Source: Burkholderia sp. Ax-1724 (lineage in GTDB: Bacteria > Pseudomonadota > Gammaproteobacteria > Burkholderiales > Burkholderiaceae). Taken from it: a stretch of 64,000 nt of DNA. The DNA is taken from positions 1 through 64,000 of the forward strand of contig NZ_VWWL01000010.1 in NCBI RefSeq assembly GCF_011752995.1. The letters run 5' to 3'. Of this stretch, positions 55,842 through 64,000 are shown piece after piece; position 1 is the first letter of the stretch; the number at the start of each line of letters is the position of its first letter. Below the pieces are notes generated by a model, which was not told the DNA's origin, ran no database searches, and was given only the letters and a program-made list of their open reading frames with translations. The translations under genes and the position numbers were made by a program.

Positions 55842-56356
55842 GCTCCCTCGCTCCCGGGATGGCTGAACATCAGCGACGAAGCGTCATGCCCCTCAAGCCA
55901 TTCTGTGAACCCGTTCCCGTCCGTTTTGCCTTGGATCACGCGACCGTCCGACGACCTGACCGTGTACGGGTGTCCCGCGACGGGCTTGCGCGTGATGTCA
56001 TCGAGCACCTGAAAGCGCCCGCGATAAGGCGTTTGCGGGTTCGTCTCGGATAGGACGCTTTTCCCGCCACCTATCGAACCACCGCTAGTTGGTTCGGCCG
56101 TTGTATTGTTTTGCGAGGCGATGAGCGTGGCCCCACATGCTGTCGTGTCGCCTTCGGAGGCGACGGGCCGACCGTCGAACGTCACGCCGAGATTCTTGAC
56201 CCCGACGATCGGATAGATCCCACCACACTTTGGACACGACACCTTGTCGCCCAAGAGCGCGAGGGCGACGCCGTCCGATTTGTTCTCCGGCGAACACACA
56301 AGCACGCGACCGCCGTGCGAGGTCGTGTCGCCCTCGCGAATGAACGCAAAACCCAT
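55838..56356 (-). CDS. PAAR protein with transthyretin-like C-terminal domain
   Basis: The 172-residue protein starts MGFAFIREGDTTSHGG. Its PAAR part continues with LLGDKVSCPKCGGIYPIVG and PVASEGDTTACGATLIAS. The second half (FQVLDDITRKPVAGHPYTVRSSDG, GKTDGNGFTEWLEGH) looks like the beta-sandwich often fused to PAAR/VgrG for effector docking. ATG 56356 gives the standard PAAR start. It heads the three-gene cargo operon of the island. It is clearly different in sequence from the PAAR at 7877-8320. Confidence 0.88.
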   Translation of the reverse strand: MGFAFIREGDTTSHGGRVLVCSPENKSDGVALALLGDKVSCPKCGGIYPIVGVKNLGVTFDGRPVASEGDTTACGATLIASQNNTTAEPTSGGSIGGGKSVLSETNPQTPYRGRFQVLDDITRKPVAGHPYTVRSSDGRVIQGKTDGNGFTEWLEGHDASSLMFSHPGSEGA

Positions 56357-56786
56357 AATGCATGCCCTCTCTCTTTTTGTCGGAGGAATGTAGCACATCG
56401 GGTTTTCCCGGAGCCACCCTGTCAACGTTGGCAGTTTCAACATGCCGCATCCGGGGGGGCGCTGCGCTTGACGGAATTGTGGAAGGTGCCAGGTCGAAGG
56501 CGCTCAAACGGCGCGAGACACTATGCAAGCGTGATGGTGGTGGTCCAGGCAACCGCCAAAGTGGCGGGACGCATTGCGTGAGTGCGGCGCGCACCTCGCG
56601 ACAGGAAGGAACGCAGCGTTTGCCCCATGAGCGCCTAGGTAGAGGACTGCTCAGCCTGCACCATGCCGAGGCCGGAGCAATGCGAGGAGGATTCCAGCGT
56701 CAATACGAGACCACTGCCTCGACCCGTCGAGGTGGATCGATGACTGATGTGGGCCCAAAATGCCTACACGGACCCAGAAAGCAAAA
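56357..56786. other. Non-coding right part of the island
   Basis: These 430 bp upstream of the PAAR gene hold no ORF I can support; the readings are Arg-rich and look non-coding. The cargo promoter should lie just upstream of 56356. One copy of TGCCTACACGG is at 56761-56771, near the right att site. Confidence 0.45.
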
Positions 56787-56810
56787 AGCCCAGCCGATTA
56801 AGGCTGGGCT
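56787..56810 (-). terminator. Island-supplied terminator behind tRNA-Lys
   Basis: AGCCCAGCC (56787-56795) pairs with GGCTGGGCT (56802-56810). A T-run (TTTTTGC) follows on the minus strand. It lies 17 bp past the tRNA 3' end, so the island replaced the tRNA's original terminator (now at 53379-53408) with its own. Confidence 0.7.
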
Positions 56811-56826
56811 AAGTGCTTGATATCTT

Positions 56827-56902
56827 TGGTGGGGCGTGAGTGACTCGAACACTCGACCTACGGATTAAGAGTCCGCTGCTCTACCAACTGAGCTAACGCC
56901 CC
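56827..56902 (-). tRNA. tRNA-Lys (CUU)
   Basis: The minus strand reads GGGGCGTTAGCTCAGTTGG as the 5' end. The acceptor stem GGGGCGT pairs with ACGCCCC and an encoded CCA ends at 56827. The anticodon loop CTCTTAA gives CTT, lysine. D, anticodon and T arms all fold normally (T arm GAGTG/CACTC). It is intact because the island integrated at its 3' end and restored it. A 49-nt partial copy lies at 53418-53466. Confidence 0.95.
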
Positions 56903-57105
56903 CAACAGAAGCGAGATTATGCAGTAACTTTTTGAGATTGCCAAGCCCTTTTCGCAAATTTATTAAGAAATCACATCGCGTGGGCTGGAGTCTTCCCTCG
57001 ACAAAGCCGCTGCCTTGAAAACATCGTGGCGTCGGGTCGTCCCGGTATCATGTCGCGGACACCTCGCCGCGCGATGCGTCGTGCGGCTTTCGACCGGGGA
57101 TTGCC

Positions 57106-57510
57106 ATGAATGAGAAAGAGATTGCCGAGCTGCTCGACCGGGTCCTCGCGCCTTGGGTCCGCGCGCTGACGCTGACGCCAGTCAAGGCCGACGAGGAAAG
57201 TGCGACGCTGCGTCTGCCGTTTTCCGGTGAATGGCGTCACTCGGGCGGCATTATCAGCGGCCAGGTGTTCATGGCAGCCGCCGATACCGCGATGATCGTC
57301 GCGATTACCGCCGCGCTCGGCGGCTTCAGGCCGATGACCACGGTGTCGCTGAACATCAGCTTCATGCGCGCGGTTCGCAAAGGCGACGTGCTGATCGAGG
57401 CGCGCGTGCTTCGTATGGGCCGCAATCTCGTGTTCGGCGAAGTCGAGCTGTTCGACGAAAGCGGCAATATGGCCGTCCACGCGACCACGACTTACGCGTT
57501 GCTCGACTGA
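57106..57510 (+). CDS. PaaI-family hotdog thioesterase
   Basis: The 134-residue protein has the hotdog fold: PFSGEWRHSGGIISGQVFMAAADTAM (in parts), where HSGG and the following Asp are family-typical, then TVSLNISFMRAVRKGDVLIEARVLRMGR. It probably hydrolyses an acyl-CoA; the substrate is not evident. It is the first gene past tRNA-Lys and lies 78 bp before the patatin-like gene in the same direction. Confidence 0.85.
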   Translation: MNEKEIAELLDRVLAPWVRALTLTPVKADEESATLRLPFSGEWRHSGGIISGQVFMAAADTAMIVAITAALGGFRPMTTVSLNISFMRAVRKGDVLIEARVLRMGRNLVFGEVELFDESGNMAVHATTTYALLD

Positions 57511-57588
57511 AAGCCCGGACGAAGCGCGTCACTCCTCGCCATACATAAACGGGCAGCAGAAATAGCAGAAACAGCAAGGAAAAGCAGG

Positions 57589-58467
57589 ATGTTCGATCAG
57601 GTCGTATTCGCCGGCGGCGGCAACCGCTGCTGGTGGCAGGCGGGTTTCTGGGATGTCGTGCAGCCGCAGCTCGACATTCGTCCGCGCGTGATCACCGGCA
57701 TTTCGGCCGGCGCCGCTACCGCCTGCATGCTCTACACGCGCGACGACTCCGACTGGGTCATGCGCTATTACGAAGACGCGCTGCGCCACAACACGCGCAA
57801 TGCGCACTGGGGCAATCTGCTGCGCGGCGAGTCGGTGTTTCCGCATTACCGCATCTACCGCCAGGCGCTGCTCGATATCTGCGGCGAAAAATTTTCGAAG
57901 CTCGCGCATGCGCCGGAGATTCGCATCGGCGTGTCGCATCTGCCGCGCTGGCTCGGTGCGAGGAGCGCAGTCGCCGCGGGACTGATCGCGTACAACATCG
58001 AGAAATACGTGCGCAAGACCTTGCATCCCACGTTGGGACAGACGCTCGGCTTTCATCCGGAATTCGTGCGCGCGCAGGATTGCGCGAGCGTCGAGGATCT
58101 CGCGGATCTGATCCTGCAATCATCGAGTACGCCGCCGTTCACGCCGGTTCTGCGCCGCAACGGCCGGCCGGTGCTGGACGGCGGCATGGTCGACAACGTG
58201 CCGGTCGGCGCGCTCGACGCCGATGTGCCGGGCAACGTGCTCGTGATGGTCACGCGTCTTTATCCGCGGCCGCAGATGTTCGTCGTGCCGCATGGCGTGC
58301 AGCAGCGGCTCTATGTGCAGCCGTCGCGCAAGGTGCCGATTTCGAGCTGGGATTACACGAGTCCTTCGCAGATGGTCCACGCGTACAACCTCGGGCGCGC
58401 CGATGGCGAGGTCTTTCTCGAACGCATGCCTGCCTTGATGGAAGCGGGGGCGCACGAAGTGCGCTGA
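57589..58467 (+). CDS. Patatin-like phospholipase
   Basis: The 292-residue protein has the patatin oxyanion motif FAGGGNRCWWQAGFW, the nucleophile elbow GISAG (Ser) and the dyad Asp in LDGGMVDNVPVG. No signal peptide is seen. It is likely a lipid acyl hydrolase. Catalytic residues are complete. Confidence 0.88.
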   Translation: MFDQVVFAGGGNRCWWQAGFWDVVQPQLDIRPRVITGISAGAATACMLYTRDDSDWVMRYYEDALRHNTRNAHWGNLLRGESVFPHYRIYRQALLDICGEKFSKLAHAPEIRIGVSHLPRWLGARSAVAAGLIAYNIEKYVRKTLHPTLGQTLGFHPEFVRAQDCASVEDLADLILQSSSTPPFTPVLRRNGRPVLDGGMVDNVPVGALDADVPGNVLVMVTRLYPRPQMFVVPHGVQQRLYVQPSRKVPISSWDYTSPSQMVHAYNLGRADGEVFLERMPALMEAGAHEVR

Positions 58468-58577
58468 GCGAGGCGGGCGCCGCGCCCGCAAGTCGCGCGC
58501 TTCCGGCCGCGCGCGGCGCATGAGCCGGACGCCGAGCCGTGGCCCGGCATCCGCACTTATACGGCTACCTGCCTCGC

Positions 58578-59591
58578 TTACCGTCGACGCCCGCCCTGCA
58601 GCGCTTCAGGATTCGCCACGTTCGCGGTATCGCCGGAATCGAACGCGAGAATGTTCTTGAACGCGGCGCCGAAATACAGCTCGTAGCTCTCGCGCTCCAC
58701 ATACCCGATGTGCGGCGTGCAGATCACGTTTTCCATGCGCAGCAGGCTGTAGCCCTGCAGGATCGGCTCGCTTTCGTACACGTCGATCGCGACCATGCCC
58801 GGACGGTTGTGCGACAGCGCGCTCAGGAGCGCGTTTTCCTCGAGCAGTTCGGCCCGGCTCGTGTTGACGAGCAGCGCGGTCGGCTTCATGCGCATCAGGT
58901 CGTCCTGCTTGACGATGCCGCGCGTGTCGTCGTGCAGGCGCAGATGCAGCGACAGCACGTCGCTATTCTCGAACAGCGCCTCGCGGCTTTCGGCGACGCC
59001 ATAGCCGTCGGCGCGCGCGGCTTCGCGCGAGTGCTCGCGGCCCCAGACCAGCACGTTCATGCCGAATGCCTTGCCGTAGCCGGCGACCAGCCGGCCGATC
59101 TTGCCGTAGCCCCAGATGCCGAGTGTCTGCCCGCGCAGCACCTGGCCGAGACCGAAGTTCGGCGGCAGCGCGGACGTCTTCAGCCCCGACTGCTGCCAGG
59201 CGCCCTGCTTAAGGTTTGCTACGTATTGCGGAATACGGCGCTGGGCGGCCATGATGAGTGCCCACGTCAGTTCGGCCGGCGCGTACGGCGAGCCGCTGCC
59301 CTCGAGCACGGCGATGCCGCGCTCGGTACAGGCCGCGAGGTCGATGTGGCCCGCTACCTTGCCGGTTTGGCTGATCATGCGCAAACGCGGCAATTTGTCG
59401 AGCAGTTGCGAGGTGATGCGGGTGCGTTCGCGAATCAGGACGAGCGCGTCGACTTCGGTGAGCCGGCTCGCCAGCTGACCGAGACCGCGTACCGTGTTGT
59501 TGAAAACTTTGACTTCGTGATCGGCCAACAATTGAAAGCAGTCGAGCTTGCGGACGGCGTCCTGGTAATCGTCGAGGATGGCAATCTTCAT
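58578..59591 (-). CDS. D-2-hydroxyacid dehydrogenase
   Basis: This 337-residue NAD-dependent enzyme starts MKIAILDDYQDAVRKL. The nucleotide motif is TLGIWGYGKIGRLVAGYGKAFG. Catalytic Arg lies in NTSRAELLEE, Glu in DVYESEP and His in TPHIGYVE. ATG 59591 is preferred over 59612. It is divergent from pckG across 384 bp holding a perfect CRP-type dyad. The exact substrate (phosphoglycerate, glyoxylate or other) is not determined. Confidence 0.9.
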   Translation of the reverse strand: MKIAILDDYQDAVRKLDCFQLLADHEVKVFNNTVRGLGQLASRLTEVDALVLIRERTRITSQLLDKLPRLRMISQTGKVAGHIDLAACTERGIAVLEGSGSPYAPAELTWALIMAAQRRIPQYVANLKQGAWQQSGLKTSALPPNFGLGQVLRGQTLGIWGYGKIGRLVAGYGKAFGMNVLVWGREHSREAARADGYGVAESREALFENSDVLSLHLRLHDDTRGIVKQDDLMRMKPTALLVNTSRAELLEENALLSALSHNRPGMVAIDVYESEPILQGYSLLRMENVICTPHIGYVERESYELYFGAAFKNILAFDSGDTANVANPEALQGGRRR

Positions 59592-59653
59592 GGTATGTAA
59601 TTTGCTGCGCACCTCGTTGGTGCGAACGGAGTGTTATGCTGACTGTCCCAGCG

Positions 59654-59669
59654 TGTGAGTTAGGTCACA
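59654..59669. promoter_or_regulatory. CRP/FNR-family palindrome upstream of pckG
   Basis: TGTGAGTTAGGTCACA is a perfect TGTGA-N6-TCACA site. It is centred 63 bp upstream of the D-2-hydroxyacid dehydrogenase start and 314 bp upstream of pckG. Control of a gluconeogenic gene or its neighbour by a CRP-type regulator would be sensible. Binding is not shown. Confidence 0.6.
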
Positions 59670-59975
59670 TGCCGGTCTGGCTGGATGCCTTACCGTAGAA
59701 ATTGCCGCGAAAAGAACGGCTACGCTACGCGAAGGCGAATTGAGAACGTTTTTACAGTTTGTTGCGTGTTGAGGCAAGCCGCTTTACACAAGGTTGCAGA
59801 AGCCTTGTCGGCAAGGTGTCTCCGCCTGGCAAGCTGTGTGGCCCAGGACGATCTGCGCAATCTTGTGCCGGGAGTGCAATCGATACACACCGGCACGATG
59901 AATTAAATGCCTCTCGCATGCAGCGTCGCCGGGCTTGTACCGTTTTTCTATTGCTTTCAAAACGGAGACAGGTCG

Positions 59976-61832
<1,857 letters not shown>

Positions 61833-61857
61833 TCATGTGAGTGTTCACTTCGCATGG

Positions 61858-61887
61858 AAGGCCGCCTTCGGGCGGCTTTTCTTTTTT
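61858..61887 (+). terminator. Terminator after pckG
   Basis: GCCGCC (61861-61866) pairs with GGCGGC (61871-61876) around a TTCG tetraloop. TTTTCTTTTTT follows. Confidence 0.9.
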
Positions 61888-62173
61888 GGGGCCCCCTTAT
61901 CTCCATATTTTCGAATTCAGCAATGCCGGGATGACCTTTGCGTCTGTTCGAACAAAAAAGACAGTGCAAGCTGCGGCGCAGCAGATTGTTTCAATTTTCA
62001 GAATAGTTTGCGACCGAGCCCTGCTTTAGAGGGTATGGTCGTACCAAAATTGACAATATTTCGAGTTCCGACAGCAACTTCTGCACGAATTTGCGAGTCG
62101 TAGGAGAATTCCAAGTTCGCTTCACTGGTTTTCACTAATTGTCAGGAAGCAGTAACACGGTAGGAGTTGTCTT
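61888..62173. promoter_or_regulatory. pckG-lysR intergenic region
   Basis: This 286-bp region is AT-rich and non-coding. It carries TTTCGAGTTCCGACAG at 62059-62074, nearly identical to the inner part of the inverted-repeat arms at 45.2 and 45.5 kb. The LysR promoter is probably within the last 100 bp. Confidence 0.4.
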
Positions 62174-63274
62174 ATGGACCATTTGCAGTCGATGCGAGTT
62201 TTCGTCAAGGTGGCGGATCTCGGCAGTTTTGCCCGCGCTGCGAGCGCAATGGATATTTCCAACGCGGTCGCCACCCGTCACGTTGCCGACCTCGAAGGCC
62301 GGCTCGGTACACGGCTGCTCAATCGCACAACCCGCAGCTTGTCGCTGACCGAATCCGGTCAGGTCTATCTCGAGCGCGCCCGTCAGATCCTCGACGAACT
62401 GGAAGACGTCGAACAGATGGTGGTGGCGCGCAATCACGAACCCGTCGGCACGCTACGCATCGTCGCGCCGGTCGTGTTCGGGCTGCATAACCTCGCGCCC
62501 GTGCTGCAAACGTACGCGGAGCGCTACCCGAAAGTGATTCCCGATGTCACGCTGGTCGACCGTCAGGTCGATCTCGTCGAAGAAGGCTTCGACGTCGGCG
62601 TCGTGATCGCGCGGCAGATGCGCAGCGCGAGCATCGTCACGCGGCGCCTCACCACGGGCTGTATGACCGTCTGCGCGACGCCGGCCTATCTGGAGAAACA
62701 CGGCATGCCGACGCGGCCCGAGCATCTGCTCGAGCATCCGTGCCTGAGCTTGCCGTCCGAATATTGGGGCGACGAACGCGTGTTTACCGGACCGGACGGT
62801 GAGGTCCGCGTGCGCCCGTCCAACGTGATCGTCGCGAACAACACGGAAATGCTGCGGCAGTTTGCGCTGCTCGGCATGGGCATCGCGATTCTGCCGAGCT
62901 ATCTGATCGGCCGCGACATGACGCGCGGCAGGCTCGTGCGTCTGCTCGGAGACTACCGCCTGCCGCAGGTCGAAATCAACATTGCGTATCCGAGCCGCCG
63001 CCATTTGCCGGCCAAGGTGCGTACGTTCATCGACCATCTGGTCGAGCATTTCAGCCAGACGCCGAATAGCGTGCTCGGCGAGCAGTGGATCAAGGATGGC
63101 CAGGAGCAGCCTGCGACATCGGCAATGTTCGATTCCACCGAGCCTCGCGCACCGGAAGCATTTGATGGTGCCGAGCCGCTTTCGCGGCTGCTCGATAGCG
63201 AGTTGTCGCCGGTGGCAAAAACGCTGACGAAGACGACCAGCCGAGCCCGGCCGACGGCATTGTCGCCGCTGTAA
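62174..63274 (+). CDS. LysR-family transcriptional regulator
   Basis: The 366-residue regulator starts MDHLQSMRVFVKVADLGSFARAASAMDISNAVATRHVADLE (in parts), a LysR DNA-binding domain. A substrate-binding domain follows (LRIVAPVVFGLHNLAPVL, VDLVEEGFDVGVVIARQM, LRQFALLGMGIAILPSYLIG). The last about 65 residues (after LGEQWIKDG) are an extra low-complexity tail not usual in the family. TAGGAG precedes the ATG. No divergent partner is adjacent, so the target is unknown. Confidence 0.92.
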   Translation: MDHLQSMRVFVKVADLGSFARAASAMDISNAVATRHVADLEGRLGTRLLNRTTRSLSLTESGQVYLERARQILDELEDVEQMVVARNHEPVGTLRIVAPVVFGLHNLAPVLQTYAERYPKVIPDVTLVDRQVDLVEEGFDVGVVIARQMRSASIVTRRLTTGCMTVCATPAYLEKHGMPTRPEHLLEHPCLSLPSEYWGDERVFTGPDGEVRVRPSNVIVANNTEMLRQFALLGMGIAILPSYLIGRDMTRGRLVRLLGDYRLPQVEINIAYPSRRHLPAKVRTFIDHLVEHFSQTPNSVLGEQWIKDGQEQPATSAMFDSTEPRAPEAFDGAEPLSRLLDSELSPVAKTLTKTTSRARPTALSPL

Positions 63275-63306
63275 GCAGAAGTTAGCGGCAACGCGGGCCG
63301 CGCATT

Positions 63307-63345
63307 AAAAAGGCGCAGTCACTTTACGTGACTGCGCCTTTTTTT
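63307..63345. terminator. Bidirectional terminator between lysR and topB
   Basis: A 16-bp stem (63307-63322 with the complement starting at 63328) carries an A-run before it and TTTTTT after it, so it can stop both converging transcripts. Confidence 0.9.
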
Positions 63346-63430
63346 ATCGACGGCGGCGGATGAAGCCGATGCTGGCAAGCGATGCGCCATCCTGCTGCGA
63401 ATGACACCTGCCAGCCAGGCTGGGCCTGCC

Positions 63431-64000
63431 TTACGAGCCGGTTTTCCGCGCTGCGGCCTTCTTTGCCGGCGCTTTCTTTGCCGCCGCGGTCCTGGTGGCC
63501 GGAGTCTTTCTGGCCGCCACCTTCTTCGCCGCCGGCTCTGCCTTCACGACCACGGCCGTATCGCCTTCGTCCGCTTCCGGTGCCGCTTTCGCCGCCGACC
63601 TGGCCGCCGTGGTCTTGGCCGCCGCGGTTTTCCCTGCAGCCGGTTCCTTCTTCTCGAATTCGAAGCCGATCTTGCCGTCGCTCTGCTTGACGAGGAACGC
63701 CTTGAAGTTACGGCCCGTACGCGACGACTTGAAGTTCGTCAGCAGGTCCGTGCGACCTTCTTCGAGGAGCTTGGCCATCTGCTCGCGGGCAATTTCCTGT
63801 TGCAGGATGACCTTGCCGGAGCGGAAATCGCACGTTTTCGGATTGGCGACCGAGTTCTCGCAGACGTAGCTCATACCGTGTTCGAACACGCGCCCGCTGC
63901 ACTTCGGACACGCGCCCACCGGCTGCTGATCGGAGAAGTCAGGCGGTTCGCCGTCTTCGCCGGCCGCATCCTGGCCGAAGTCGAATTCGAGCTTGTAGTT
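63431..64000 (-). CDS. topB: DNA topoisomerase III, C-terminal part
   Basis: The frame runs off the window's right edge (upstream part of the gene). It shows YKLEFDFGQDAAGEDGEP, the zinc-finger-like CPKCSGRVFEHGMSYVCENSV, and KTCDFRSGKVILQQEIAREQM with LLTNFKSSRTGRNFKAFLV repeats of topoisomerase III/I tails. An Ala/Lys/Thr-rich tail (residues like AAKKAPAKKAAARK) follows, common in Burkholderiaceae. The catalytic part lies outside the window. Confidence 0.85.
   Translation of the reverse strand, partial: NYKLEFDFGQDAAGEDGEPPDFSDQQPVGACPKCSGRVFEHGMSYVCENSVANPKTCDFRSGKVILQQEIAREQMAKLLEEGRTDLLTNFKSSRTGRNFKAFLVKQSDGKIGFEFEKKEPAAGKTAAAKTTAARSAAKAAPEADEGDTAVVVKAEPAAKKVAARKTPATRTAAAKKAPAKKAAARKTGS

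Noticed and set aside
56362..56820. Possible gene in the right part of the island
   Set aside because: No start signal and Arg-rich text with no family resemblance; it also runs into the terminator and att site.

Overview
The window looks like a high-GC betaproteobacterial chromosome of the Burkholderia/Paraburkholderia type. The grounds are the dnaA-dnaN-gyrB block, Burkholderia-like protein sequences throughout, GTP-dependent PEP carboxykinase, and a topoisomerase III with an Ala/Lys-rich tail. It starts inside dnaA, next to the replication-initiation locus, and ends inside topB. Everything here comes from reading the sequence; no database search was run.

Layout. 1-5.3 kb: dnaA (3' part), dnaN and gyrB. 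5.4-15.3 kb: a minus-strand type VI secretion (T6SS) effector operon headed by vgrG. It holds a VasX-like pore-forming effector with its DUF4123 chaperone and a probable membrane immunity protein. It also holds PAAR, a second DUF4123 chaperone, a small accessory protein, a Tox-REase-5 nuclease effector and an Imm52 immunity protein, followed by a decayed second Imm52 copy that ends at a 24-bp perfect hairpin. 15.5-17.5 kb: debris, comprising a SymE-like gene, an effector-like tail, an exported immunity-like gene split at a slippery A-run, and a complete IS5-family element with a TAA target duplication. 17.5-17.9 kb: a non-coding AT-rich stretch with two perfect DnaA boxes, then a GyrI-like gene.

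18.8-28.1 kb: ethanolamine ammonia-lyase (eutBC), a His-rich Cd/Zn/Pb P-type ATPase with a divergent MerR-type regulator, a zinc-ribbon protein, dbpA, an unknown protein, and a TetR/DoxX pair. 28.3-39.1 kb: a LysR regulator divergent from a tightly packed operon. That operon encodes an FAD oxidoreductase, a split ThDP decarboxylase, a complete peptide/opine-type ABC importer, an ABM-fold protein and a porin, and reads as an uncharacterised uptake-and-catabolism unit. 39.1-45.0 kb: a tripartite RND efflux system.

45.8-53.2 kb: a self-contained TonB-dependent uptake locus with an exported beta-propeller, receptor, ExbB, ExbD, TonB and a two-component system. 53.4-56.9 kb: a 3.4-kb island inserted in tRNA-Lys(CUU), bounded by a 49-bp direct repeat. 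It keeps only an integrase stub and carries PAAR, a VRR-NUC-like nuclease and a TsiV-type immunity gene. 57-64 kb: core metabolism, with a PaaI-type thioesterase, a patatin-like protein, a D-2-hydroxyacid dehydrogenase, pckG (with a perfect CRP-type palindrome upstream), a LysR regulator and the topB 3' end.

The most interesting items are the two unrelated T6SS cargo modules (one in a large vgrG operon, one on a minimal tRNA island), the split ThDP/FAD/ABC operon, the dedicated TonB uptake locus, the slippery-heptamer split gene, and an isolated 32-bp inverted repeat at 45.2-45.5 kb.
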